Positions 34,978-45,800 of a stretch of 64,000 bases of DNA are shown in pieces. The notes beneath the pieces were generated by a model. That model did no database searches. It was not told the DNA's origin and saw only the letters and a program-made list of their open reading frames with translations. Position numbers and translations under genes: made by a program. Position 1 is the first letter of the stretch, and each line of letters starts with the position of its first letter. This DNA comes from Sabethes cyaneus (Eukaryota > Arthropoda > Insecta > Diptera > Culicidae): positions 45,727,044 to 45,791,043 of the forward strand of contig NC_071354.1 of the NCBI RefSeq assembly GCF_943734655.1. Reading direction: 5' to 3'.

Positions 34978-35672
34978 AGACGACGAAAATACACCAAAAT
35001 AGTAATAAAAAAATAAGACAACAAAAGACGGCCAAATTCGCGGAAAAAGCGATAAAAATTTCAAAAGCAGGCGTCAAAAAACAAGGAATAGTCTATAATA
35101 CAGACGGCAAAAAGACCATGAAAAGATAATATAACCACGAAGAAAAAAACAGAGAAATGACAAAAGGCGTCGAAAAGACAGCGATATAATGGCCAAAGAA
35201 CAACGAAAAGGCAGTAAATAGACGACGAAAACGCGATGAAATGATGACGAAAAAGATAAAAAAGGAAGGCGAAAATACGATGAAAAGTTGTTGAAAAGAA
35301 ACAGCAACAAGAAGAAACAATGACAAAAAGGCGTTATAAAGGCGTCAAAATGCGAAAAAACATGCTAAAAAGCCGAAGAAAAGATGGCGAATATACGACG
35401 AAAGAACAACACAGCGGCAGTAAAAAGACAACTTACAATGAACAAGGCGACGAAAATATAGCAAAAAAGTGACGAAAGCTAAAAAAATGGTGAATCGAAG
35501 ACAGAAGACGACGAAAAATGAAAAAAAGACGACAAAATGACGATGTAAAGACGCCCAAACAGCAACAAAAAAGAAAACAAAAACGGCTGAAGTCATCAAA
35601 AACATAAATAAAAGACAAACAGATGACGAAAACACGACAAAAACTCAACAAGAAACGACAATAAGACGATGC
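34978..35672 (+). repeat. gacgaaaa tract, segment between the Jockey-like element and the SINE-like retroposon
   Basis: Continues the purine-rich tract of 29290-29691 (cgacgaaaatacaccaaaat, gcgacgaaaatatagcaaaa). The minus-strand frames at 35074-35651 are composition artefacts. Confidence 0.8.
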
Positions 35673-35683
35673 ATACGAAGAAA
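35673..35683 (+). repeat. Left 11-bp target-site duplication of the SINE-like retroposon
   Basis: atacgaagaaa is found again exactly at 36116-36126, immediately after the poly-A-like end. It is derived from the gacgaaaa tract. Confidence 0.8.
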
Positions 35684-36115
35684 GGGGGGCTCTGTAGCCG
35701 CAAGGTTACCGAGTCTGCTTTGACAAGCGAATCTTAGTACAATCAGGCCATTCGATGTCAAAGTGACTTTAGCATGGATTTATTCTCAGGCCCCTCATCA
35801 CCCTTCCTTCATGCTGAGTTCTACATTATCCCGAAGACGCTTCTTATGGTTAGTATACTGGTATGAGGACCTATTGAGGTAATGGTTTTTGAACCTCATG
35901 AGGACTCACCAGTTCTGACTATAACGAGGCGAAACAGGTTTGGTATAGTAGGACATGCATCGAAGCAAGGGTAAAACCCTCACACATAAGCACGCATAAA
36001 AAATATAAGCTTATCATTTGCTCAATAACGATAAAGCACAGAAATGCAGTGCAGAATACAACATACACCCGGGCAACATTACAATAGATCAAAGTGATAA
36101 GCCCATTCAAAAAAA
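35684..36115 (+). mobile_element. SINE-like retroposon with tRNA-like head, 432 bp
   Basis: It begins gggggg ctctgtagccgcaaggttac, which resembles the 5' part of a tRNA gene with an A-box-like tagccgcaagg, continues as unique sequence, and ends in an A-run. An exact 11-bp duplication flanks it. These are the expected marks of a SINE mobilised by LINE machinery. The B-box region is too diverged to be sure. The 203-codon minus-strand frame at 35919-36530 crosses its right end and is not a gene. Confidence 0.65.
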
Positions 36116-36126
36116 ATACGAAGAAA

Positions 36127-36607
36127 AGACAACAAAAAGATGGCAAAAAATCGACGAAAGAAGGACAAAAAGACAACAAATGGGCGACTAAAAGACGACG
36201 AAAAAACAAAAAAAAAAACATGACAAAAAGGTGATGACAAATATGCGAAAAGCCCATTGAAAAAAGACGGCAGACTACTAAAATAAGATGAAATACTGCC
36301 GAAAAAACACCCAAGAATGCAATCAAACAAAAACGCCATAAAACATAATAAAATGTGACAATAAATCGCTGCAAAGAGACGAAGAAACGATGTAAAGTTG
36401 GCGAAAATACGATAATAAGACGCCAAAACAACAACAAAAAGAACAATAAATGCATCAAAAAGTGACCAATACGACATAGAGACGACAAAAGGACGACGAA
36501 TATGAAAAAAAGAGAACAAAATGGTGACAAAAACAGGTAGAAAGGTGTTTAACAGTGTCAAAAACGACGAACAGACGACGGAAATACATGAAAATACGGT
36601 GAACCCA
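36127..36607 (+). repeat. gacgaaaa tract, segment left of the Bel/Pao element
   Basis: Same purine-rich pattern (cgaagaaaagacaacaaaaa, gatgacaaatatgcgaaaag). It ends at accca (36603-36607), the left copy of the LTR element's 5-bp target duplication. Confidence 0.8.
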
Positions 36608-36875
36608 TGTTGGAGCGGAGTTTTTAGCAATCCCCTGCGCACGCAACCGGTCTATCAACTAACAGTATCTATATAAACAAACGAGAAGAAATTTTTTCAA
36701 ATTTTTTCACTTCCAACGAATAAGTAGAGCAATAAAGACGCTATTTTGTACTCGGTCGGTTTTTATTCGTATTTCTCGGTTTCGATTCAATCCTCCGGTG
36801 ATATTCCGTTTTCTGACGTCAGTGATTAGTCCAGGTTCTAATAACCTCTCGTTTTCCGGCTCGTCCACCTCAACA
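36608..36875 (+). repeat. 5' LTR of the Bel/Pao element
   Basis: 268 bp, from tgttggagcgg to cacctcaaca. It contains a TATA-like tatataaa at 36670-36677 and a polyadenylation signal aataaa at 36731-36736, so the U3/R/U5 layout can be inferred, with transcription starting about 25-35 bp after the TATA. The frame at complement 36707-36889 is a shadow that recurs in the 3' LTR. Confidence 0.95.
36670..36677 (+). promoter_or_regulatory. TATA-like box in the 5' LTR
   Basis: tatataaa, 53 bp upstream of aataaa at 36731. The position suits an LTR promoter driving the gag-pol transcript. The call rests on sequence only; the 3' LTR has the same box at 42301-42308. Confidence 0.5.
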
Positions 36876-36878
36876 TTC

Positions 36879-36896
36879 TGGTCCTTCACGCTCGGA
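36879..36896 (+). other. Putative tRNA primer-binding site
   Basis: tggtccttcacgctcgga starts three bases after the LTR with the TGG expected opposite the CCA end of a tRNA. It ends two bases before the gag-pol ATG at 36899. Which tRNA it matches was not determined. Confidence 0.55.
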
Positions 36897-36898
36897 TT

Positions 36899-39800
36899 AT
36901 GGATACAGCAACTACGGAAAATCTCGCTTCGAAGCGAAAGGTTATTTATGCGAAAGTGAAATGGGAGTTATCTGTCGCAGAGAACATCCGCTGCCGGAAG
37001 CCGTCCGCTGCAGAAGTATTGGAAAGGCGAAGTAAACTCACGGAACTTGCTAATCATTTCGACGCTATTCAAACTGCGATTGAAGAGGAAACGGCCCACT
37101 TGGAGGATGTTGCATCAGTTTTCAATCATCGGCTCCTGTTCGATGAGGTGTACTTCCAGGTTAAAAATATTTATACCCAGTATCTAGAAGAGAAGCAGGA
37201 AAATTCTTCGGTTCGGAGTTCCAATTCAGAGGGAACAAGTGATTTACGTGACGCAATCAAAGCTCTATTGGAGACGCAGCAGGCAGTTCTCGCACGGCAA
37301 CCAGCTTTGGAAATTCAATCGGTGAAACACGAGCCACATATCAATGTGAAGCTACCGCAGCTGAACATTCCGGTATTTAACGGCGAAAGGAAAAACTGGC
37401 GTTCATTCAAGGACTTGTTCGAAGGCACGATTCATAATCGCACTGATCTGAAAGAGTCAGTTAAAATGCAGTATCTTTTCTCATACATTGACGGAGAGGC
37501 TAAAAGGATGGTGAATTCATTTCCGATTAGTGATGCCAATTATCATGAAGCTTGGGAGACATTAATTGCGCATTACGACAAAAACAAATATACGGTGTTT
37601 GCACTCATACGGGAATTTCTGGAGCAACCTTCAGCAAGCAACACGAATGGATTGAAAAAACTAGTGAATGTTTCTGATGACGTCATTCGTCAGCTCAAGG
37701 CGTTGGGCAATGAATACGAAACGCGTGATCCGTGGCTCATTCACCTGCTGCTGGATAAGGTGGATAAAGACACACGTTCGCTTTGGGCACAGAAAATAAT
37801 CGACATCGAAAACCCTTCGTTTATGGATTTTTTGGACTTTCTGCAGAAGCGCTGTGATGCATTGGAAACCTGTTCGGCTTTTGTGAAAAAAACGTCGTTT
37901 GACATCGTGAAGAAGGAGAACCCTAGACCCAGTGGCAACGAAAGGAAACTTCAAGCTTTTCATACTGCTGCTGCTGCTGCTACTCCGATATCTTGTGCAA
38001 AGTGTTCCAGCGATCACCCAGTGTACCAGTGTGAGTCTTTTAAGGCAATGGACGTACCAGCACGTCGACAGCTCGCACTTTCTTCAAGGCTATGTTACAA
38101 CTGTTTGCGCCCGTCACACACGGCGAAACATTGTACATCGAAATCAGTTTGTCATATCGCACAGTGTAAGCAACGGCACCATACCTTGCTGTGCCGAAGA
38201 GACGTCAAGCGACTGGAGCAGCAGAATGATGCTGTTATCGAACCAGAGGAGCAGAATACTGAGGAGTCTTCAATTTCGGCTAATGCGGCACAGGCAGTAA
38301 TTAGCAGTTCGGAACCGTCCACATTTTCATTGTTGCCGACGGTGGTAGCCAATATCAAGGGAGTGGATGGCAAATCAAACGAAGTGAGAATTTTGATTGA
38401 TTCGGGATCTCAGGCATCTCTTATCACCGAGGCGTGTGTCAAACGTCTTGGACTGCAGCGGATCAACGCTAAGGTGGAAGTTACTGGTGTTAAGGGAGAA
38501 GTAGTCGGTACTACAGCCGGCAAGGTATCGTTGATAGTTTCATCGCGATTCGACGATAGTGATACAATTACAACACAAGCATACGTATTAGGAAAGCTGA
38601 CGGCAACCCTGCCGTGCCAGCAATTCAGCGCATCGGATATGCCATACTTGAAAGGTTTGCAACTTGCTGATCCGCGATTCAACAAGTCGAGCACAGTGGA
38701 TGTCATTTTGGGTGCAGATGTCTTCCTGTCCATACTTCGATCGGGGCAGGTCAAGAATCTTAACGGTATTCCTGTAGCACAACGTTCCATATTCGGATGG
38801 ATGGTCGCAGGAAGAATCTCTAAGCAGGAATGTTTACACACCAATCATTCAGTGATAAACGTACATCAGGAATTTGATATCGATCGCACTCTACGGATGT
38901 TTTGGGAAGACCAAGAGCTACGCAACAGCCAGCCTTTGACGGAGGAAGAGAAACGGGTAATCAACCATTTCGAATCAACATTCACACGTACGGAAGAAGG
39001 ACGCTTTATCGTTAAACTACCACTGGACGATTCAAAGCAGAAGCTCGGTGAATCTTTGACCGCTGCTGTCAAGCGCCTCAGAGCAATGGAGCGCAGGTTT
39101 CAGAACGATGAAAATTTCATGGTTAGGTACACAACGTTCATGCAAGAGTACATACGGCTGGGACATATGCAGGTAATCCCAGATTCGGAGATAGCAGTCG
39201 ACCAGTCAAGGTCCTGTTATTTGCCTCACCACGGGGTCATAAAGGAAGACAGTCTTACGACCAAATTGCGAGTCGTATTCGACGGATCTTGTGTTACATC
39301 TTCCGGAGTATCACTCAACGATTTGCTGCTGAGTGCGCCCAATATCAATGCGGATTTGTTTGATGCTCTATTGCGATTCAGATCGTACCCGATTGTATTT
39401 ACGGCGGACGTCGAGAAGATGTACCGTCAGGTATTGGTGCATCCTGACGATACGGACTATCAACGCATTGTATGGCGTGATTCCCCGGACATGCCGATAC
39501 AACATTTTCGTTTGCTGACTGTAACATACGGTCTGAAGAATTCCGGATTTTTGGCTATGGCAGCATTGAAAAAGGCAGCTGAAGTACACGAGAAGCAGTA
39601 CCCAGAGGCAGTTGAGCGGATCAAAAAGCACACCTACGTTGATGATCTGACTTCTGGAGCTGACTCTGCGCAAGAGGCGATGGTGTTAATCAAGCAGATT
39701 AACGAGATACTACATAATGCAGGCTTTATTCTACGCAAATGGAGCTCGAATTCAGCAACGGTTCTCGACTCACTTAGTGACGTAAATGTTAACGCTAAAC

Positions 39801-42214
39801 CGATCAATTTGCCAGACGAACAGAATTCGGTGAAAGCGCTTGGTATACATTGGTTGCCCGAGGAAGACGTTTTCACTTTCAAGGTGAACTTTCGAGTAGA
39901 TGGTCCTAATACAAAGCATCAACTGCTGTCGGACACAGCGCGACTGTTCGACCCGTTCGGATGGTTCGCACCAGTCATCATTCGTGCAAAAATTCTTTAT
40001 CAACATTGTTGGGTATACGATTTGAATTGGCACGATCCGTTGCCCCCGTGTATCGAGGATGCGTGGGTAGAAATGAAGCAAAACTTGTGGCAACTTGAAC
40101 AGGTGAAAATTCCAAGATGGATGGCAAACTTTCACGGTCGTATTGAACTGCATGGCTTCTCAGACACCTCTGAGGAAGCTTACGCTGCAGTTGTGTACAT
40201 GCGATCAATCGACGAAGATGGTCGTATTCACGTCAGCTTAATTGCAGCTAAAACAAAGGTAGCGCCGGTGAAACAGGTAACTATACCTCGGCTTGAACTC
40301 AACGCAGCGGAACTTTTGGCGAAGCTGATGAAGCAGGTAGCGGAACCGCTCGAACGCTTCCAGGTTCAGCAGTATGCCTGGACAGATTCGACGATAGTCC
40401 TGCAATGGCTTAGTAACCATCCCCGTAAATGGAACACGTATGTAGGGAACAGAGCATCGACTATTCTGGATATTTTACCGCGACGACACTGGGGCCATGT
40501 TTCAACACACGAAAATCCTGCAGATTGTGCGTCGCGAGGAATAAACCCTTCGGAGTTGGTCGATCATCCGCTTTGGTGGTCTGGACCGCATTGGCTAGCA
40601 GCGGATTCTTCGTCGTGGAAGCACAATGTTCCATCGGAAGATTTCGACGACGGCACACTTGAGGTACGTAAACGGTTTCAAACACTCAATACGATGATTA
40701 AGCTTCCAGGCACCAGCTACGAGATTGAAAGGCAGATTCTCGAACGCAAGTCTACTTTACATGCCGCGTGTCGGCAACTAGCATATGTTAATCGTTTCAT
40801 AACCAATATGAAGGCACAGCGAAGTAAGCAATCCAAACTTTCCGGCACGATCACACTAACCGAACTACATGAAGCTAGACTACAATACGCAAGGCTAGCG
40901 CAACATGACGTTTACGCAAGAGAGATGGATAGCTTGAAGGGTGGTAGCGAGGTGTTTTGTAAATCGAAGATCAGCGACATGTATCCATTTCTGGACAGTG
41001 ACGGAACCATGCGAGTTGGCGGTCGGTTGCAACATTCGGCTCGTCCATTTCGCATTATGCATCCCGTAATTCTACCTAAGGAACACCGCGTCACACGACT
41101 GTTAATAGAGGAACTACACGTTCAGAACTGTCATGCCGGCCCATCGCTATTGACTGCAACTATAAACCAATACTACTATGTGAAGGGTTGCCAAGACGTG
41201 GTTAAGCAAGTGATACGCAACTGTGTGAAATGTTGCCGCTTGAAAGCGAAGACTGCTCAGCAGTTAATGGGAAGTCTTCCAGCGGCACGTGTTACAGCAT
41301 ATCGTCCGTTCGCACACGTCGGAGTGGACTACGCCGGTCCCATTCTGATACGCTGCAGTAACACTCGAGGAGAGCGATCGATGAAGGGTTATATCGTGGT
41401 CTTCGTCTGCTTATTGACTAAGGCGGTGCACCTAGAAGCAGCAGGGGACCTTACGACAGCTACGTTCTTGGGAGCGTTGAAACGGATGATTGCACGACGC
41501 GGATATTGCAACGAGATCTGGTCTGATAACGGTACCAACCTGGTTGGAGCTGATCGACAACTCAGAGAAACTTACACAGCCTTGATGTCACACGGTAAGG
41601 ATGCTGAGCGCTTTCTCAGTAGCCTCGGTATACAATGGAGATTCATTTCGCCGTCCAGTCCTCACCAGGGCGGTATTTGGGAAGCGGCGGTGAAAAGCGC
41701 CAAGGGCTTACTTCGACCAATCGTTGGAAATGAGAAGCTGACCTTCGAGGAGCTGACCACTGTGCTCTGTCAGATCGAGGCTTGCTTGAATTCCAGGCCT
41801 CTCTGTCCGATGTCATCATCGCCCGATAACTGCGAAGCCCTCACTCCGGGGCACTTCCTCGTAGGACAACCGTTAAACCTGTTACCCGAACCAGACGTCT
41901 CGCGAGTGCAAATGAATCGACTCGATCATTGGGAGAAGGTCCAACGATACACAATCGAGTTTTGGAACAGATGGCGTAACGAGTACCTGGCAACGCTGCA
42001 GTCCAGGGGCAAATGGCGAACCAGACAGGAGAACATCAAACCGGGTCAGCTCGTCCTGGTGAAAAGCGACAACGTGCCGCCTTCGGCTTGGGAGTTGGCC
42101 AGGGTGTCAGCAGTGCATCCGGATCAACAGGGGTTAGTCCGTATCGTTACGCTGCGTCGAGGCAAGACAGAATACCAACGCCCGGTTCAGAAGTTGTGTC
42201 CACTTCCGGATTGA
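36899..42214 (+). CDS. Bel/Pao gag-pol polyprotein (1,771 aa)
   Basis: One frame encodes all retrotransposition functions in cytoplasmic particles and nuclear integration. Order seen: a Gag-like region with the DUF1759-type segment from about residue 152 (LPQLNIPVFNGE) to ~300; a first Cys/His cluster from C366; a CX2CX4HX4C knuckle at 399-412; an aspartic protease with DSGSQ at D501; an RT with its catalytic YVDD at 913-916; a region with FDPFGWFAPV at 1017 typical of the Pao peptidase_A17 annotation; an RNase H-like FSDTS at D1089; and an integrase with a zinc HX4H/CX2C site (H1407, H1412, C1442, C1445) and catalytic D1477, D1543 and E1595. A DUF5641-like C-terminus ends at the stop before the polypurine tract. 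A single fused frame without frameshift is normal for this superfamily. No inactivating change is seen. The start is the first ATG after the 5' LTR. Opposite-strand frames here are shadows. Confidence 0.97.
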   Translation: MDTATTENLASKRKVIYAKVKWELSVAENIRCRKPSAAEVLERRSKLTELANHFDAIQTAIEEETAHLEDVASVFNHRLLFDEVYFQVKNIYTQYLEEKQENSSVRSSNSEGTSDLRDAIKALLETQQAVLARQPALEIQSVKHEPHINVKLPQLNIPVFNGERKNWRSFKDLFEGTIHNRTDLKESVKMQYLFSYIDGEAKRMVNSFPISDANYHEAWETLIAHYDKNKYTVFALIREFLEQPSASNTNGLKKLVNVSDDVIRQLKALGNEYETRDPWLIHLLLDKVDKDTRSLWAQKIIDIENPSFMDFLDFLQKRCDALETCSAFVKKTSFDIVKKENPRPSGNERKLQAFHTAAAAATPISCAKCSSDHPVYQCESFKAMDVPARRQLALSSRLCYNCLRPSHTAKHCTSKSVCHIAQCKQRHHTLLCRRDVKRLEQQNDAVIEPEEQNTEESSISANAAQAVISSSEPSTFSLLPTVVANIKGVDGKSNEVRILIDSGSQASLITEACVKRLGLQRINAKVEVTGVKGEVVGTTAGKVSLIVSSRFDDSDTITTQAYVLGKLTATLPCQQFSASDMPYLKGLQLADPRFNKSSTVDVILGADVFLSILRSGQVKNLNGIPVAQRSIFGWMVAGRISKQECLHTNHSVINVHQEFDIDRTLRMFWEDQELRNSQPLTEEEKRVINHFESTFTRTEEGRFIVKLPLDDSKQKLGESLTAAVKRLRAMERRFQNDENFMVRYTTFMQEYIRLGHMQVIPDSEIAVDQSRSCYLPHHGVIKEDSLTTKLRVVFDGSCVTSSGVSLNDLLLSAPNINADLFDALLRFRSYPIVFTADVEKMYRQVLVHPDDTDYQRIVWRDSPDMPIQHFRLLTVTYGLKNSGFLAMAALKKAAEVHEKQYPEAVERIKKHTYVDDLTSGADSAQEAMVLIKQINEILHNAGFILRKWSSNSATVLDSLSDVNVNAKPINLPDEQNSVKALGIHWLPEEDVFTFKVNFRVDGPNTKHQLLSDTARLFDPFGWFAPVIIRAKILYQHCWVYDLNWHDPLPPCIEDAWVEMKQNLWQLEQVKIPRWMANFHGRIELHGFSDTSEEAYAAVVYMRSIDEDGRIHVSLIAAKTKVAPVKQVTIPRLELNAAELLAKLMKQVAEPLERFQVQQYAWTDSTIVLQWLSNHPRKWNTYVGNRASTILDILPRRHWGHVSTHENPADCASRGINPSELVDHPLWWSGPHWLAADSSSWKHNVPSEDFDDGTLEVRKRFQTLNTMIKLPGTSYEIERQILERKSTLHAACRQLAYVNRFITNMKAQRSKQSKLSGTITLTELHEARLQYARLAQHDVYAREMDSLKGGSEVFCKSKISDMYPFLDSDGTMRVGGRLQHSARPFRIMHPVILPKEHRVTRLLIEELHVQNCHAGPSLLTATINQYYYVKGCQDVVKQVIRNCVKCCRLKAKTAQQLMGSLPAARVTAYRPFAHVGVDYAGPILIRCSNTRGERSMKGYIVVFVCLLTKAVHLEAAGDLTTATFLGALKRMIARRGYCNEIWSDNGTNLVGADRQLRETYTALMSHGKDAERFLSSLGIQWRFISPSSPHQGGIWEAAVKSAKGLLRPIVGNEKLTFEELTTVLCQIEACLNSRPLCPMSSSPDNCEALTPGHFLVGQPLNLLPEPDVSRVQMNRLDHWEKVQRYTIEFWNRWRNEYLATLQSRGKWRTRQENIKPGQLVLVKSDNVPPSAWELARVSAVHPDQQGLVRIVTLRRGKTEYQRPVQKLCPLPD

Positions 42215-42225
42215 GGTGCTACCTC

Positions 42226-42238
42226 AAGGCGGGGAGGA
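42226..42238 (+). other. Polypurine tract of the Bel/Pao element
   Basis: aaggcggggagga lies directly against the 3' LTR, 11 bp after the stop codon. It is the expected primer site for plus-strand DNA synthesis. Confidence 0.85.
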
Positions 42239-42506
42239 TGTTGGAGCGGAGTTTTTAGCAATCCCCTGCGCACGCAACCGGTCTATCAACTAACAGTATC
42301 TATATAAACAAACGAGAAGAAATTTTTTCAAATTTTTTCACTTCCAACGAATAAGTAGAGCAATAAAGACGCTATTTTGTACTCGGTCGGTTTTTATTCG
42401 TATTTCTCGGTTTCGATTCAATCCTCCGGTGATATTCCGTTTTCTGACGTCAGTGATTAGTCCAGGTTCTAATAACCTCTCGTTTTCCGGCTCGTCCACC
42501 TCAACA
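42239..42506 (+). repeat. 3' LTR of the Bel/Pao element
   Basis: Identical by eye to the 5' LTR over all 268 positions. Its polyadenylation signal is at 42362-42367. It is followed by accca (42507-42511), the right target duplication, and then by the gacgaaaa tract. Confidence 0.95.
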
Positions 42507-42860
42507 ACCCAAAAAGGCGACAAAAGCTGACGAAAAAGTCATGACAAGTAGGCGAAAAGCCGATAAAAATAAAAGACAAGACGTAACGAAAAGACGCCGA
42601 AAAAAAGGCGAACAAGTGACAAGAAATGTCAAGAACGATAGTAAAAGAAGACTAAAAATAGATGCAGATAAGGCAATGAAGAGACAACAGAACGACAGCG
42701 ACAAGAAATGCCAAAACAGACAACAAGGGAGTGCAAATAGACGCTATCAGAAAAACAAACGAAAATGCTACAAAGCAATGAAAAGCAACAACAAATCACT
42801 GGAAAGAGACAAAAAGACGATGTAAAGATGCCAAAAAGGCAGATGAAAAAAATAACGAAC
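42507..42860 (+). repeat. gacgaaaa tract, segment right of the Bel/Pao element
   Basis: It resumes the purine-rich pattern (aaaaggcgacaaaagctgac, gaagactaaaaatagatgca) and fades out near 42860. Together with the three segments to the left it makes one tract of about 1.9 kb before insertions. The 94-codon frame at 42541-42825 is a Lys-rich composition artefact. Confidence 0.75.
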
Positions 42861-45800
42861 AACAGAGCCACTACCAAACGAACAACCACACGAAGAACAA
42901 TGAAATATTTTTGTTGTTGTTGGTATTTATTTACTATAACATAAAACTTCAAATGGTTGAAGGGTTGCGTTTCTCTTGCATTTAGAACGAATTACAAGTT
43001 GCTGGGAGCAACAGGAGCGCAGCTGACAAAGGGTGTAGACCAAATCAAATGAAGAAGAAGGGTTTGGTTTCTTGCATTATGAGAATTTGCGTTACAATGA
43101 GATGTACAAGTAATTGGAAGACAAAGGTGCTAGTAGTCAGTCAGTTGGTAGTAAAATAAATTCATCTGTTGTCAAAACGTCTGTTTAATTTATACCTACA
43201 TTACGAACAAAAAATCGAATTATAATTAACAACCAAAATTTCACTTTGAGCATTTTCAACGTAGAATTAGTAAAACTAATATTTTGTGTGTTTGCCATGA
43301 AAATTTAGTAAAACAACGGTTTATTTTGTTTGCACAATATTGACAAGTAATTTCAACCATGTCGATCATGAAAACGTAGATGAATCACATACGCCTGCAA
43401 TACCGGCAACCGGAATCACGGTACAACGTTACAAGCTTCGTCGAGCTTTTCAGCTCAACAGGCACAGGAAAATAAAACAGGTTAAGTAACACGATTGGAT
43501 AACTTGCTTAACTCATGTATAGCGAGCCTCGGTTCGAGCAAAAGCTTAGCTGCTAAGTTCGAGCACCATTCGCGCAAGTTCATGCTGACGGTGCAAGATG
43601 CGTTAGCTGCTAGGTGGTATTTGTTCCCGATCGATTTGGTTTAATGTTTTATGTTCCCGAATAAATATAAACCTATGATTTTTACTCATTTGATAATGTT
43701 ATTGACAAGGTAAAAGTTGAACCGAAGGACTTTTTATTCAAGTGATTGAAAGGTAAACTTTCATCGTTTTGCTTTTCTATAATCTATTGAAGCGGTGGAA
43801 TAAATGGAAACATAAGCTAATAACACATATTTTTCGAAACTTTAAAAATTATCTTGAAATTCCTCCTTTGCGAATCTGACCGTAAAAGAAACCACGTTGC
43901 TGTTTCCTTTCAACCATATCAAACCAAAGTCTGTCAACATCATGTTCAGCACTTATGGATCGAGCACGTTCTCCTCATAAAAAAAGACAGTTTTGTTCCT
44001 TATGCCAACATGATGTTATTAAGATACTTCAAAGGTTGTAATTGAACTCATACTGTAGTCTACGGCACATTATATCAGTTATGATTTTCCTCCAGAGCTA
44101 AGAAAAATTGGAGAAAGGTTTGCAGCAATTTGTTCACCCAGTTCAGTAAAAGATAGTTAAATAGAAATACATAGTAGAAATACTATAGCAATTTTTTCGA
44201 AAGTTTAAAATTACATGTATCGTAAATGTATTTAAATGCTCAGTATTACATTGTAAGTTTAGCAAATAAACTCTTACAATATTGACAGTTACTTTTTATA
44301 GAAATCCGTAGAATCGAAGCTATCAAAACACGCATTTATCCTGGAATATGCAGCTGCATTAATTGTAATAAATGTTGACGGAACATTAAAAATAGATTGT
44401 ACCCGACATATCGTAGGATTCGCAGCATTTCAAACGAGATTTATTTTGTCCTTATAAGACCTTCATTATTTTTGATAAAAATATAACCATACTTGCAACC
44501 GTAAAAGGCATTTCAATCATCTTATCAAGTATATTATTGTTACATATCCTGATTGCATTCGAACAAATGCCGGCTACCATGCGTCGAACAACATTTCTTT
44601 TCCTTGTTTCAGCCATTACATCAGACTGTCCGTAATTCAGGACAACCAACCCAAAGCCGCCCCAGCTATCGTTGCATATTATGCAACGGAAGTGCATTCA
44701 ACGAAGCCAATGCCATAGTTATAGTAGTCCGGCCCAGGAGAAACAAATCACCTCGAACACCGCATGATTTTTTGTTCGAATCGAACCCGGATCTCGGCGC
44801 AGTCAGTTGCAGCTAAACTTATGCTTGACTAGCTTGGTAGCTGAAGTTGCATATACACTAAAAGGGTACTGCAGCCTGTTTTTGAACCACCAACAGCAAT
44901 AAAAATTTCATTATGCTCATAACTGTACCATATTTAGCCACCATTATGGTTCGTGGAAAAAAGATAAAGCAAATTTCAATCAACTTGATCAAATCCTGTT
45001 CCAATGTACTTTGCTAGTCAAATCCTGTCCGGACCAGGACTGACATACTGCAGCCGGTGAACCGAAGGTAAGCAGGTAAGGTGTAACGACTATTATGCAA
45101 TCGTAAAGCCGAAACGACGCGCGTTGCGATGACAGCTCAGCGGATTTGGTATTTTGCTTTTAACCATCCATCCACATGGGGCATCGCCGATTCGGGTTTT
45201 GTAACTCGAATCGCGCGCGCCTCCAATCGATCGGTGTTTTAATATTTATTTACACCTTCGGGGCAAAACGCCGATGGCATAACTTTCGCGAGCACAACAT
45301 TCACCCGCCGCGCCGCCGCGAGGACAACGCTGCTGCCGCAGGTGATGACGCGTTCGCGACGAACCCAATCGGCGCGACATCCGCGACGTCATGCCCGTGG
45401 CTCTAGATTGCTCCAGCGGGTGGTATTTGTTATGGTGTCAAATCGTTGGGTAAAATTCTTCTACTGAAAACCGTGGAGTATTAACTGGTTCGTTTATACT
45501 AGTAAACCTCTTCAATTATTCTGAAAAATTCATAAATAAATGGGAGTAGTCTATTAGTATGATATATAACAACATATTCATAACAAATGGAGAAGACCTT
45601 GAATGGATCCTGGTGTTTTCGAAAGCAAAGTTAAACATATCAGACTGAAAAGAACTTGTGTAAGACACTGCCGGATTCTGTATTCAGTCCTCAGTCCACG
45701 CCTGAAATTTTCTGACTCAGCAGATCCGGGGAGACCGCACTCGGTTGTAGAGTACAGGTTTTCTGCCTGTACAAACAAAGTCAAAGACTTGTGACTGATT

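Larger units (their letters stand above)
36608..42506 (+). mobile_element. Complete Bel/Pao-type LTR retrotransposon, 5,899 bp
   Basis: It has two 268-bp LTRs (36608-36875 and 42239-42506) that I read as identical, both beginning TG and ending CA, flanked by the 5-bp duplication accca (36603-36607 and 42507-42511). A primer-binding-like TGG site starts at 36879, three bases after the 5' LTR. A purine-rich tract (aaggcggggagga, 42226-42238) abuts the 3' LTR. Between them is one uninterrupted gag-pol frame. Identical LTRs and an intact frame indicate a very recent insertion and possibly an active copy. No env-like frame exists. Confidence 0.97.

Noticed and set aside
35345..36642. Long minus-strand frames (up to 203 codons) resembling multi-pass membrane proteins
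   Set aside because: They lie in the purine-rich gacgaaaa tract, whose complement encodes Phe/Leu/Ser/Cys-rich strings; the frames overlap each other and cross the SINE-like insertion boundary.
36707..36889. 60-codon minus-strand frame, duplicated at 42338-42523
   Set aside because: It is contained almost entirely in the LTR and so is duplicated by LTR identity; no domain.
37661..40685. Frames of 60-144 codons antisense to the Bel/Pao gag-pol
   Set aside because: They lie wholly opposite an intact 1,771-codon frame with clear domains; shadows.
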